Positions 54,384-63,017 of a stretch of 64,000 nucleotides of DNA are shown here, piece after piece; within the stretch, counting starts at the first letter, position 1; each line of letters begins with the position of its first letter. Position numbers and translations under genes: made by a program. The stretch covers positions 62,001 through 126,000 of the forward strand of contig JADJJE010000011.1 in the NCBI GenBank assembly GCA_016706685.1. The letters run 5' to 3'. This stretch comes from Sandaracinaceae bacterium (GTDB lineage: Bacteria > Myxococcota_A > Polyangia > Polyangiales > Houyiibacteriaceae). A model generated the notes under the pieces. That model saw nothing but the letters and a program-made list of their open reading frames with translations, was not told where the DNA came from and ran no database searches.

Positions 54384-56492
54384 ATGACCAGAACGACCGC
54401 GTTTGCCCCTGCCCAGGTCCTCTCCGCCGGCCGCAGGACGGGGCCGAGACGGGCCCTCGCGTCGCTCGGCTGGCTGGTGACCCTCGCTGTCGCGGGCGCC
54501 GGTTGTGGCTCGGCGGCCCCATTCGACGAGAACGCGCCCCACCTACGGATGGACTTCGAGGCGCCGCCCACGGACTTCTACGCGGCCCCCTTCCCCGGCG
54601 CACACCGCTTCACCAACGGCTTCCCCGACATGACGGGCTTCCCTAACCCGCGAGACAACGACTTCGTGCGCGCGATGCTCGACGTCATCGACACGGACTA
54701 CTACCGGGGCGCCGGGGTCTCCTCGGCGGTGTACTTCGAGAGCACGGCGCTGATCGACGCGGCCACGCTGCCGAGCGTCGAACAGAGCCGCACCGCTGCC
54801 AGCTCCGTGTTCCTCGCGCCCGTGTCGAGCGACGGGGTGCTGGGACCCTATCACCCCATCGCCGTCGAGGCCGTCGACAGCGCCGCCAACATGCAGACTT
54901 TCGGGGCGCCCTACATGGTGGGGATCCTGCCCTACCAAGGGGCCCCGCTCGCCGCGGACACGCTCTACGTGGCGGTGGTGCTGGACAGCGTGGTCACCGC
55001 CACCGACGAGCCGCTCGGGCGACCCACCGCGTTGCGTGACGTGCTGGCTGGCCGTGCTCCACGGGGGCTCGATGCGGCCCACGCAGCCGACTACCTCACC
55101 GCCGCCGCGGCGCTGCGGGACGCCGAGGTGCCACTCGCGCGCATCGTCGGCATGACCGCATTCCGCACCGGTGACCCCACGTACGAGCTGGTGGCGGCAC
55201 GCGAGGAGGTGCTCGCCGACCCTTTGCCGGTGCTGTCCAGCTTCACCCCGCGTGAGGTCTTCGACACCTACTGCGTGTACGAGGCCAGCGTGGACATGCC
55301 CGTCTTCCAGGGTGGCGAGCCTCCCTATCGGCCCACCGGCGGCGGCTGGGTGCACGGCAGCTTCGGTGAGCTGGTGCTGGACCACACCGAGACGGCGCGC
55401 GTGTTCGTGACCATTCCGCGCGTGGCCGCAGGCACCGACGGCTACCCCACTTCCATCTTCGTGCGCACGGGCGGCGGAGGCGATCGGCCGCTTGTGGATC
55501 GCGGAGTGCGCGACGCCGACGGCATGGTGCTCGTGCCCGGCACTGGGCCCGCGCAGGAGTTCGCGGCGGTGGGCGTGGCCGGCATCAGCATCGACGGGCC
55601 GCATGGCGGCCTGCGCAACGTGACCGGCGGTGACGAGCAGCTGCTGATCTTCAACATCACCAACCCACCCGCCATGCGGGACAACATCCGCCAGTCGGCA
55701 CTGGAGCTCGTGATCCTGGCCAACCTGGTGGGCGACATCAGCATCGACACCAGTGCATGCCCAGGCGCCTCGCAGCCCGCCACGCTGGACGCGGGCCGCC
55801 TCGCGCTGATGGGGCACAGCATGGGCGCCACCATCGGGCCCCTCGCGGCGGCCATCGAGCCTCGCATTCGCGCTCTCTTGCTGAGCGGCGCGGGCGGGAG
55901 CTGGATCGAAAACATTCTCTACAAGCAGCAGCCGCTGCCGGTGCTGCCCATCGCGCGCCTGATCGTGGGCTACACGCGCGCCACGGCGCAGATCACCGCG
56001 CACGACCCGGTGCTGGGGCTCTTGCTGCAGTGGGCGGGCGAGCCGGCCGACCCGCAGGTCTATGCGCAGCGCGTGGTGGACCAGCCGCTAGCCAGCGACG
56101 CCCCGCGCCACGTGCTGATGATGCAAGGCATCGTAGACACCTACATCCTGCCCTCCATCGCCAACGGTCTCAGCATGCCGCTGGGCCTCGACCTAGCCGG
56201 CCCCGCGCTCGAGTCCACCGACCCGCGCTCCGCCGTCTTCACCAGCATCGAAGACGCCCTCCCGCTGGTGGACCGCACCAGCATCGCCTACCCCGCCAGC
56301 GCCAACCGCACGGTGGGCAGCGCCACGGTCACCGCCGTGGTCACCCAGCACCCCGAGGACGGCATCGAAGACGGCCACGAGGTCATGTTCCAGACCACGG
56401 GCCCGAAGCACCAGTACCGCTGCTTCTTGGAAGACTTCGCGGCGGGCCGGACGCCGGTGGTCCCGGCACCAGACGCGGCCAGCTGCGACTGA
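54384..56492 (+). CDS. Alpha/beta-hydrolase-like lipoprotein
   Basis: Predicted lipoprotein of 702 residues. The signal region ends in lipobox 'VAGAGC'. The N-terminal half is beta-rich and unrecognised; the C-terminal half looks like an alpha/beta hydrolase with nucleophile elbow 'LMGHSMGATIG' (about residue 478), a later Asp in 'MQGIVDTYILP' and a His in 'EDGHEVMFQ' as a plausible triad. Esterase or lipase activity at the cell surface is likely, the substrate unknown. Divergent from the giant TPR gene across 230 bp in which no confident promoter was found. Confidence 0.82.
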   Translation: MTRTTAFAPAQVLSAGRRTGPRRALASLGWLVTLAVAGAGCGSAAPFDENAPHLRMDFEAPPTDFYAAPFPGAHRFTNGFPDMTGFPNPRDNDFVRAMLDVIDTDYYRGAGVSSAVYFESTALIDAATLPSVEQSRTAASSVFLAPVSSDGVLGPYHPIAVEAVDSAANMQTFGAPYMVGILPYQGAPLAADTLYVAVVLDSVVTATDEPLGRPTALRDVLAGRAPRGLDAAHAADYLTAAAALRDAEVPLARIVGMTAFRTGDPTYELVAAREEVLADPLPVLSSFTPREVFDTYCVYEASVDMPVFQGGEPPYRPTGGGWVHGSFGELVLDHTETARVFVTIPRVAAGTDGYPTSIFVRTGGGGDRPLVDRGVRDADGMVLVPGTGPAQEFAAVGVAGISIDGPHGGLRNVTGGDEQLLIFNITNPPAMRDNIRQSALELVILANLVGDISIDTSACPGASQPATLDAGRLALMGHSMGATIGPLAAAIEPRIRALLLSGAGGSWIENILYKQQPLPVLPIARLIVGYTRATAQITAHDPVLGLLLQWAGEPADPQVYAQRVVDQPLASDAPRHVLMMQGIVDTYILPSIANGLSMPLGLDLAGPALESTDPRSAVFTSIEDALPLVDRTSIAYPASANRTVGSATVTAVVTQHPEDGIEDGHEVMFQTTGPKHQYRCFLEDFAAGRTPVVPAPDAASCD

Positions 56493-56523
56493 AGCAGCGC
56501 CATCGCCGGTCGCGACGCGCGTG

Positions 56524-56671
56524 GTCAACGTCAACGTCAACGTTGTCGTTGTCCTGAGCGTTGACGGCGACGGCGACGACCTTCGCTGAACGCGCACCCT
56601 CGTCCACCACCGCATCGACTCAGGTCCACGGCGGGGTGCCATGAATTCGTCGCCGTCGCCGTCGCCGTCAA
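56524..56671. repeat. GTCAAC/GGCGAC hexamer repeats forming hairpins between convergent genes
   Basis: Three GTCAAC units (56524-56541) followed by GTTGTC units form a near-palindrome. GGCGAC units (56565-56577) pair with GTCGCC units: 17 bp perfect between 56561-56577 and 56655-56671, loop 77 nt. The 210-bp gap holds no gene. It may act as a terminator for both convergent genes or be a slipped-strand expansion. Confidence 0.6.
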
Positions 56672-56702
56672 TGCCCACGCCCACGTGGACACAGCGACCC
56701 CC

Positions 56703-57215
56703 TCACTCCGCCGCGACAGCAGCCTCGCCCTGCACATCCGCCGGGTGCAGCAGCGGCTCTTCCAAGCCCAGCTCCTCGAGCGGGTCACCCGACCACAGCC
56801 GCCCCATCGCCATGTGGCCCCACATGCGGAAGTCGCTGGCGGCCGACATGAGCGGGTACTGGAACGTGGCGGGGCGGTTGCCCTCGATCTTGAAGTGCCC
56901 GACCCAAGCGCAGGCGTAAGCGAACACCACGCCCGCCGGGAACGTGAGGGGCGCGGCCAGCGTGGGCAGCAGGATCATGGCGGCCACGTGCTTGAGCGGG
57001 CGCGCCTCGCGCTCGGCCCCGAGGCCGTGCTTGCCGATGGCCAGGGCCGCCGCGATGGCGAGCGGGAAGCGCACGGGGTTCATGGCGGCGCTGACGCCCA
57101 TGGCCGTCATGAACCCGGCCGTGCCCACGAAGTGCAGCCGGCGTGAGGCCGCCGAGCGGTGCTCGGACAGGTAGTAGGGCCAGAATTCGTCGAGGCTCTG
57201 GGGTCGCTTTGCCAT
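56703..57215 (-). CDS. Mpo1-like (DUF962) membrane protein
   Basis: Membrane protein of 170 residues in the Mpo1/YGL010w family, whose yeast member is a dioxygenase in 2-hydroxy fatty-acid alpha-oxidation. 'EFWPYYLSEHRSAASRRLHFVG' carries the conserved His pair (split here by residue identity), helices follow around 30-115, and 'EGNRPATFQYPLMSAASDF' is the family's C-terminal signature. It lies 7 nt after the stop of the membrane protein gene and is probably co-transcribed with it. Bacterial activity is inferred by family only. Confidence 0.88.
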   Translation of the reverse strand: MAKRPQSLDEFWPYYLSEHRSAASRRLHFVGTAGFMTAMGVSAAMNPVRFPLAIAAALAIGKHGLGAEREARPLKHVAAMILLPTLAAPLTFPAGVVFAYACAWVGHFKIEGNRPATFQYPLMSAASDFRMWGHMAMGRLWSGDPLEELGLEEPLLHPADVQGEAAVAAE

Positions 57216-57222
57216 GATGGCG

Positions 57223-57933
57223 TCAGCGTATCATCAGAGCGCCGGCGTATGTAAGGGTTCCATACGTGGTCAGGCCGATGGCCAAGTGGATGGTGCTCAG
57301 CACTTGCAGCGCGCGGTAGTCCTCCGAGCGGTTGAGCCCGAAGGCCTCGGAGTTGGAGGAGACCATGCCCAGGATGATCTGCGCGGCCATTCCCGCGAAG
57401 TGCACCCAGCGCAGCCGCTTGTGCGTGCGCAGGCGGCGCGCATAGTCGCCGTCGCCCTCGGACACGTTCAGCGGGTCGGGCATGGCGTAGCTCAGGCCGA
57501 AGGTGGTGTAGTAGAGCGCCGACGTGACGATGACGGTGGCGAGGTGTGGCGCAGGCAGCCCGCTGCACGCGTCCTGCCCGAAGGTGGCGTCGCCTCGCCC
57601 GCAGGGGGTCCGCCCGGCCGTGGTGCCCGCATACAGGTTGCGGTACTGGATGATGCCGAACACCGTGGCGAGCGTCATGCCGCCCCAGGTGCCGATGCCG
57701 AAGGCGCGGTGAATGCGACCCATGCGGCGCCGATGGGCGATGTCCTCGGCCATGCTGCTCTGCGGTGCGCCGTCTTCGGTGTCGGCCAGCACCTCGGACG
57801 CGAGGTCCAGGTCGGCGACGGACGCGCTCATGGCGGGCAGCGCTTGCTGCTGCGTCGCCAGGTAGCTGGGGTCCAGCTGCAGGGAGAGTCCGAAGATGGG
57901 CGTGGCGAAGAGGAATGCGGCGAGGGGTCCCAT
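57223..57933 (-). CDS. Multi-pass membrane protein with His-bearing helices (cytochrome b561-like?)
   Basis: Protein of 236 residues from ATG 57933. A signal or first helix is followed by four predicted helices, several carrying His ('GRIHRAFGIGTWGG', 'PHLATVIVTSALYY', 'HKRLRWVHFAGMAAQ', 'STIHLAIGLTTYG'), a pattern that could ligate heme b. Two Cys lie in the loop 'RTPCGRGDATFGQDAC'. No named family could be assigned with confidence; b561-like is a guess. The longer frame to 58032 overlaps mvaB and is rejected. Upstream partner of the Mpo1-like gene. Confidence 0.7.
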   Translation of the reverse strand: MGPLAAFLFATPIFGLSLQLDPSYLATQQQALPAMSASVADLDLASEVLADTEDGAPQSSMAEDIAHRRRMGRIHRAFGIGTWGGMTLATVFGIIQYRNLYAGTTAGRTPCGRGDATFGQDACSGLPAPHLATVIVTSALYYTTFGLSYAMPDPLNVSEGDGDYARRLRTHKRLRWVHFAGMAAQIILGMVSSNSEAFGLNRSEDYRALQVLSTIHLAIGLTTYGTLTYAGALMIR

Positions 57934-57994
57934 AAGCGGCCTATCTACCACACGAGGCTTTGCGGAATGAACCAAATGACGCGACATTGCGGTC

Positions 57995-58915
57995 ATGGCC
58001 ATCTTCGACTCCCTCCCGGCGTCCGTCTCCATCTACGAGGTCTCCCCCCGCGACGGCCTCCAGAACGAGAGCGCCCAGGTCGCCACCCACGCGAAAGTGC
58101 GCTTGATCGAGGCGCTGATCGACGCCGGCCTGAAGCGCATCGAGGTCACCAGCTTCGTGTCCGCCAAGTGGGTCCCGCAGATGTCCGACGCGGACCAGGT
58201 CTGCCGCATGGTGGAGAAGCCGGCCGATGTGACGTTCTCGGCCCTGGTGCCCAACGCCCGCGGCCTCGAGCGCGCGCTGGCCGGCGGCATCGATGAAGCG
58301 GCCGTGTTCTTGAGCGCCAGCGAGACCCACAACCGCAAGAACGTGAACAAGAGCGTCGCCGAGACGCTGCGCGCCTTCGAGGAGGTCATCGCCCCCGCCC
58401 TGCGCAGCCACATGGCGGTGCGCGGCTACGTCTCCACGGTGTGGGGCTGCCCGTACGAAGGTCCCGTCGATCCCGAGGCGGCCCTGCGCATCGCCCAAGA
58501 GCTGCTCTCGCGGGGCTGCTACCAGGTGTCGCTCGGAGACACCATCGGCGTGGGCACCCCGCTCCAGACGCGGCGCATCCTCGAGGTGTTCTTGCGCGAG
58601 ATCCCGGCGGAGAAGATCGCGCTGCACCTGCACGACACGCGCGGCACGGCGCTGGCCAACGTGCTGGTGGGCCTCGAGATGGGCATCACCACCTACGACT
58701 CGTCCGTAGGCGGCCTGGGCGGCTGCCCCTATGCGCCCGGCGCCGCGGGCAACCTGGCCACCGAGGATCTGGCCTACACGCTGTCGGGCATGGGCATCGA
58801 GACCGGCGTGGACCTCGAGAAGGTGTGGCGCGCCGGCCAAGTGGCCGAAGCCATCGTGGGCCGCGAGCTTCCCGGCAAGGTGCACAAGGCCGGCATCCGC
58901 TCGCTGGCGCACTGA
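57995..58915 (+). CDS. mvaB: Hydroxymethylglutaryl-CoA lyase
   Basis: Cleaves HMG-CoA to acetyl-CoA and acetoacetate, the last step of leucine breakdown. It has 306 residues, a TIM-barrel of the HMGL family. 'YEVSPRDGLQNE' with catalytic Arg/Asp, 'LHLHDTRG' with the metal-binding His pair, and 'GGLGGCPYAPGAAGNLATED' with the catalytic Cys are intact. No other leucine-catabolism gene is adjacent. The molybdopterin enzyme gene follows after 58 bp on the same strand. Confidence 0.96.
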   Translation: MAIFDSLPASVSIYEVSPRDGLQNESAQVATHAKVRLIEALIDAGLKRIEVTSFVSAKWVPQMSDADQVCRMVEKPADVTFSALVPNARGLERALAGGIDEAAVFLSASETHNRKNVNKSVAETLRAFEEVIAPALRSHMAVRGYVSTVWGCPYEGPVDPEAALRIAQELLSRGCYQVSLGDTIGVGTPLQTRRILEVFLREIPAEKIALHLHDTRGTALANVLVGLEMGITTYDSSVGGLGGCPYAPGAAGNLATEDLAYTLSGMGIETGVDLEKVWRAGQVAEAIVGRELPGKVHKAGIRSLAH

Positions 58916-58931
58916 CCTTCCGCACGGTCCC

Positions 58932-58960
58932 TTGACCCGCCAGCTAAGGGCTAATAGCCT
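58932..58960 (+). promoter_or_regulatory. Candidate sigma70 promoter of the second molybdopterin oxidoreductase
   Basis: TTGACC (58932-58937), 17-nt spacer, TAGCCT (58955-58960). The leader before ATG 58974 would be only about 7 nt. Confidence 0.35.
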
Positions 58961-58973
58961 GTAGCCACCCCCC

Positions 58974-61202
58974 ATGACCGAGACCCACCACACGTTCTGT
59001 CGCATCTGCGAGTCGCTCTGCGGTCTCGAGGTCACCACCAACGAAGGCCGCGTCGTCCAGATTCGCCCCGACAAGGACCACGTGGCCACCGACGGCTACG
59101 GCTGTGTGAAGGGCCTCAAGCAGCACAAGATGTACGACTCGCCGGACCGCTTGAAGTACCCGCTCAAGCGCGTGGGCAACAAGTTCGAGCGCATCTCGTG
59201 GGAGCAGGCCATCCGCGAGATCGGCGCCAAGGTGGCGCAGCTGCGCGGCATCCACCCCGACAGCATCGCCATGTACGTGGGCACGGCAGCGGGCTTCGGC
59301 GTGCTGCACCCCGTGTTCGCGGCGGGCTTCATGCAGGGCGTGGGCTCGGGCAGCCTGTACGCGTCGGCCACGCAGGACTGCGCCAACAAGTTCGCGGTCA
59401 GCAAGCAGCTCTACGGCTTCCCCTTCAGCCTGAGCTTCCCGGACATCGACCGCACCGAGTGCTTGATCATCGTGGGCGCCAACCCGGCCATCTCGAAGTG
59501 GTCGTTCCTGCAAGTGAGCAACCCCATCAAGCGCCTGCGCGCCATGGAGGCCCGCGGGGCGAAGCTCTATGTGGTGGACCCGCGGCGCACCGAGACGGCG
59601 CGCGTGGCCGGCGAGTACGTGGGCATCCGCCCCAACACCGACGTGTTCTTCTACCTGTCGTTCCTGCACGAGCTGCTGGCGCAGGGGGGCGTGGACCGCA
59701 CCCGCGTCGCGCACTTCATGAAGCACTTCGATGAGCTCGCGGCGCTGGCCAAGGACTGGAGCCCCGAGCGCACCGAGGCGGTCACTCATGTCCCTGCGCC
59801 GAAGCTGCGCGAGATGGTCACGGCCTACCGCACGGCCAAGGGCGCGGCACTCTACTGCTCCACCGGCGTGAACATGGGCACGCACGGGTCGCTCGCGTTC
59901 TGGCTGCAAGAGGCCATCAACGCGATCAGCGGCAACCTCGACCGCAGCGGCGGCACCCTGGTGGGCAAGGGGGTCTTCGACTTCGCCGCGTTCGGCAAGC
60001 GCACCGGCATGCTGCTCAGCGGCCACAAGGGGCGCATTGGCGGCTTCGAGGCCGTGAACGACGCGCTGCCCGGCGGCGTGCTGGCCGACGAGATCTTCAC
60101 GCCCGGCGACCGTCAGGTGCGCGCGCTGTTCGTGACGGGTGGCAACCCGCTCATCACCATGAGCAACGCCAACCGCCTGCGCGAGGCCTTCACCAAGCTG
60201 GAGCTGCTGGTCTGCCTGGACATCCAGATGAGCGAGACGGCGCACCTCGCGCACTACGTGCTGCCGTGCACGTCGCCGCTGCAGCGCCCCGACCTGCCCT
60301 TCGTGTTCCCGCTGCTGCTGGGCATGCAGTCGCGCCCGTACCTGCAGGCCACGCGGGAGGTCATCCCGCCCGAGGGAGAGCAACGCGACGAGGCCACCAT
60401 CTACACGCAGATCGCGCAGGCCGCGGGCGTGAGCCTGTTCAAGGGCAAGCCGCTGCAGCTGTTGCTGGAAGCGCTCATTCGGCGCCAGCAGCGCAAGCAC
60501 CCTTCGCTACAGCCGGCCATCCCGCAGGAGGGCATCCTCAACCTGCTGCTGCGCATCACCCGCCAGGGCAGCTTCGAGTCGCTGCTGAAGCACACGCACG
60601 GGCGCGAGCGCGAGGAGCACGAGGCAGGCTCGTTCCTGGGCAAGCGCGTGATTCACCCCGATGGGCGCATGGACTTGGCGCCGGCGCCGCTGGTGGCCGA
60701 AGCCAAGAAGCTCGAGGCCACCTTCGCGCAGGAGTACGCGCAGCGCGACGCGCTCAAGCTCATCACCAAGCGCGCCATCACCACGCACAACAGCTGGACG
60801 CACAACATCGAGGACTTCATCGAGGGCGGCACCAACTACCTGTACATGCACCCGGATGACGCGGCGAAGCGCGGGCTCGAGGCGGGCGACATGGTGGACG
60901 TGCGCACCAAGACGGCCGCCGTGCGCGTGCCCATGCAGCTCTTGTCGGAGCTGTTGCCGGGTGTCTGCGCCCTGCCGCACGGCTGGGGGCACCAGCACGC
61001 CACGGGCATGTCGGTGGCCAGCCGCACGCGCGGGGTGAACGTGAACGTGCTCGCCGCCGACGGCGCCGACCGCATCGAGCAGGTGTCCGGCATGGCGCAC
61101 CTCACGGGTTTCATCGTGGACGTGAGCAAGGCCGCGGGTCCGCAAGACCCCGAGAGCTGGAGCGGCATGCCGGAAGACCGCTTCCAGGCGGCGCAGCTGT
61201 AG
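58974..61202 (+). CDS. Molybdopterin oxidoreductase (DMSO-reductase superfamily), Cys-ligand type
   Basis: Mo/W-bisPGD enzyme of 742 residues, predicted cytosolic (no Tat signal). The [4Fe-4S] cysteines are C9, C12, C16 and C44 ('CRICESLC', 'GYGCVKG'), and Cys136 in 'SATQDCANKFAV' sits at the usual metal-ligand position. 'VDPRRTETARVAG', 'GNPLITMSNANRLREAF' and 'LPHGWGHQHATGM' are typical of the PGD-binding domains. It is a clear paralogue of the 21-23 kb enzyme. No small electron-transfer subunit lies beside it, so the physiological donor or acceptor is unknown. Ends 24 bp before pgsA on the opposite strand. Confidence 0.9.
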   Translation: MTETHHTFCRICESLCGLEVTTNEGRVVQIRPDKDHVATDGYGCVKGLKQHKMYDSPDRLKYPLKRVGNKFERISWEQAIREIGAKVAQLRGIHPDSIAMYVGTAAGFGVLHPVFAAGFMQGVGSGSLYASATQDCANKFAVSKQLYGFPFSLSFPDIDRTECLIIVGANPAISKWSFLQVSNPIKRLRAMEARGAKLYVVDPRRTETARVAGEYVGIRPNTDVFFYLSFLHELLAQGGVDRTRVAHFMKHFDELAALAKDWSPERTEAVTHVPAPKLREMVTAYRTAKGAALYCSTGVNMGTHGSLAFWLQEAINAISGNLDRSGGTLVGKGVFDFAAFGKRTGMLLSGHKGRIGGFEAVNDALPGGVLADEIFTPGDRQVRALFVTGGNPLITMSNANRLREAFTKLELLVCLDIQMSETAHLAHYVLPCTSPLQRPDLPFVFPLLLGMQSRPYLQATREVIPPEGEQRDEATIYTQIAQAAGVSLFKGKPLQLLLEALIRRQQRKHPSLQPAIPQEGILNLLLRITRQGSFESLLKHTHGREREEHEAGSFLGKRVIHPDGRMDLAPAPLVAEAKKLEATFAQEYAQRDALKLITKRAITTHNSWTHNIEDFIEGGTNYLYMHPDDAAKRGLEAGDMVDVRTKTAAVRVPMQLLSELLPGVCALPHGWGHQHATGMSVASRTRGVNVNVLAADGADRIEQVSGMAHLTGFIVDVSKAAGPQDPESWSGMPEDRFQAAQL

Positions 61203-61226
61203 CCAGTGCGCCAAGCGCGCCGACGG

Positions 61227-61895
61227 CTACTCCTCGGCTTCGCTCTCTTCGGCCAGGCGGTGCTCTTTGGCCTCCACCGCCTCCACGAACAGCTTGATGT
61301 ACTCGCCCGCGCTGGTGATGGCGAAGAACAGGCTGAGGTACAGCATGGCGAGGCCCACCTGCCCCATGTCCACCCACAGCGTGGTGAAGCCGAAGTTGAT
61401 TTGGTACGGGTGGTAGACGATGAGCAGCAGGATGGCGACCATCTGCAGCGCCGTCTTCTCCTTGCCACCCTGCCCCGCCGCCATGACCACGCCCTCACTC
61501 AGCGCGATGGTGCGCAGCGCGGTGACCCCGAGCTCGCGGCTCTCCATGATGATGACCGCGATGACACCGGGCAGCGGCAGGCGCCCCAGGTACGCGAGCC
61601 AGACGAGCGACGCCATGACCAGCAGCTTGTCCGCCAGCGGGTCCAGGAACTTGCCGAGGATGCTGATGAGGCCCATGCGGCGCGCCAGCCAGCCATCGAG
61701 GGCGTCCGTGATGGCGGTCACCATGTAGACCATGGCCGCCCAGAAGCAGGCGGCCGGCGTGCCGTCGGCGATGAGCCAGAGCACCAGCGGGATCATGACC
61801 ACGCGCGCCATGGTCAGCAGGTTGGGGACGTTGATGGCGTCCGCCCGAATGCTGCTCCGGATCTTGGGCTTGAGCGTGCGCTTCTCGTTGGCCAT
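61227..61895 (-). CDS. pgsA: CDP-diacylglycerol-glycerol-3-phosphate 3-phosphatidyltransferase
   Basis: Inner-membrane enzyme making phosphatidylglycerol phosphate. It has 222 residues with about six helices. The CDP-alcohol phosphotransferase motif D-x2-DG-x2-AR-x8-G-x3-D-x3-D spans residues 64-89 and is complete. 'NVPNLLTMARVVMIPLV' at the N-terminus is characteristic. The start is ATG 61895; the longer frame to 62030 overlaps the divergent gene. Confidence 0.95.
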   Translation of the reverse strand: MANEKRTLKPKIRSSIRADAINVPNLLTMARVVMIPLVLWLIADGTPAACFWAAMVYMVTAITDALDGWLARRMGLISILGKFLDPLADKLLVMASLVWLAYLGRLPLPGVIAVIIMESRELGVTALRTIALSEGVVMAAGQGGKEKTALQMVAILLLIVYHPYQINFGFTTLWVDMGQVGLAMLYLSLFFAITSAGEYIKLFVEAVEAKEHRLAEESEAEE

Positions 61896-61981
61896 GGGGC
61901 TCGTTCCGTCCGGTGCGACCCTAGCAGCCGCCTCCCAGCTTGGCGAGCGTGACGGGGCAGTAGGCCTGGTACGCTCCCGCC

Positions 61982-62506
61982 ATGAGCCAGGACTTCCCCA
62001 CTCCCGATCCCGTCGCGCCGGCCGGCGCACCCCCGAAGCCCAAGATGAGCACCAGCGTGAAGGTGATCGTCGGCTGTGCGCTGATGGTGCCCCTCTTCGT
62101 GTGCTGCGCGGGCGTTGGCTCCGCCGTGGCCATCCCGGCGTTCATCCGCTTCGTGAAGGGCTCGAAGGCGGCCGAGGCCCCCGTGCTGCTCGGCGAGCTC
62201 CGCGAGAGCGTGCGGGCGCGCTGCGCCGAGGGCCAGCCCACCGTGAGCGCTGGTCCGTTGCCCGAGACGCCAGTGGCCGACAAGCAGGTCGTGGACTTCA
62301 CCACCGACCCCGGCTTCGCCGCGCTCCGGTTCGCCCCTCTCGATCCGGTGTACTTCAGCTACAGGGTCATCAGCGTGGGCGACGGCAGCTCGCGCTTGAT
62401 CGCCGAGGGTGACCTCGACGAAGACGGCGACACCTCACGGTTCACCATCGAGTGCAGCGCGGCGTGCGAGTGCGGAGAGATCCTGATCGAGCGCGAGCTC
62501 GAGTAG
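61982..62506 (+). CDS. Small membrane-anchored pilin-like protein without prepilin cleavage site
   Basis: Protein of 174 residues. A Pro-rich cytosolic lead of about 22 residues precedes a hydrophobic helix that ends 'AVAIPAFIRFVKGSKAAEA', very like the N-terminal helix of type IV pilins and pseudopilins. However, no Gly-Phe-Thr-Leu-x-Glu prepilin peptidase site precedes it; the helix starts 'VKVIVGCALMVPLFVCC'. The C-terminal domain ends with four Cys ('ECSAACECG'). It could be a pilin-derived envelope protein held by an uncleaved anchor. A TACGCT box lies 12 nt before the ATG. Function unknown. Confidence 0.7.
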   Translation: MSQDFPTPDPVAPAGAPPKPKMSTSVKVIVGCALMVPLFVCCAGVGSAVAIPAFIRFVKGSKAAEAPVLLGELRESVRARCAEGQPTVSAGPLPETPVADKQVVDFTTDPGFAALRFAPLDPVYFSYRVISVGDGSSRLIAEGDLDEDGDTSRFTIECSAACECGEILIERELE

Positions 62507-62559
62507 AGACCTGAAACGCATCGGCTCAGGGTCAGGTGAGAGGTTCGAGGACCCACCGA

Positions 62560-62990
62560 CGATTTCGAGCATGATTCGAGGGACATTGGGCACCCCGGGT
62601 TGAAACCCGGGGCAGCATCCCAGGCCTGGACTCAGGCGGAAGTCCTCCCCCTTCGGAGGAGGACTGTGTTCACGAAAACCAGCGGCCTCTCGGGTCCAAG
62701 CTCGAGTGATCTCGGGACCATCGGTAGAACGCGGCGGGTCTTGCCAGCCACGCAGTCCTCCCCCTGGCGGGCCCGGACTGGGCAGTTCCAAGCAGGTGAA
62801 CTGTTGAGCGCAAAGGCGTGGATGCCGCGGAACTCGAGACACATCCGACCTTGAACGACGCAGTTCGCGCCCTGTAGGGGGCGGACTTCCGCCATTGATC
62901 CAGGCCAGGGATGCTGCCCCGGACTTCAGTCCGGGGTGCCCATAGAACCTTGCAGCAAGGCGAATCGGCGCTCGCCCGACATGCGTGGGA
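62560..62990. repeat. REPIN/MITE-like element 2: same inverted hairpin units as at 2.3 kb
   Basis: This 511-bp gap between convergent genes holds no gene but a repeat of about 400 bp. The left half has a GC-rich stem with TGAA loop (62593-62612) and an AGTCC...GGACT stem (62641-62665, one mismatch). The right half ends in a stem with TTCA loop (62917-62936). The reverse complement of 62881-62941 matches 62588-62648 at most positions outside the stems, and the stem differences are paired on both sides. The flanking CCTTGCAGCAAG and CGAATCGG match element 1. Two weaker AGTCC/GGACT stems lie inside (about 62754-62779 and 62860-62885). Confidence 0.78.
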
Positions 62991-63017
62991 TCATGCGCCG
63001 GAAGCCTGATGCGCCAA

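Noticed and set aside
56524..56577. CRISPR-like direct repeats
   Set aside because: Units are 6 nt and contiguous, without spacers or cas genes; they are a microsatellite-like array.
62536..62560. tRNA T-arm-like GGTTCGAGGACCC as a possible att site remnant
   Set aside because: The T-stem cannot pair (position 61 is A instead of C) and no acceptor stem or anticodon arm is found.
62632..62895. 87-codon minus-strand frame inside repeat element 2
   Set aside because: It runs through stems that covary at the DNA level and has no ribosome site or domain; explained by the repeat.
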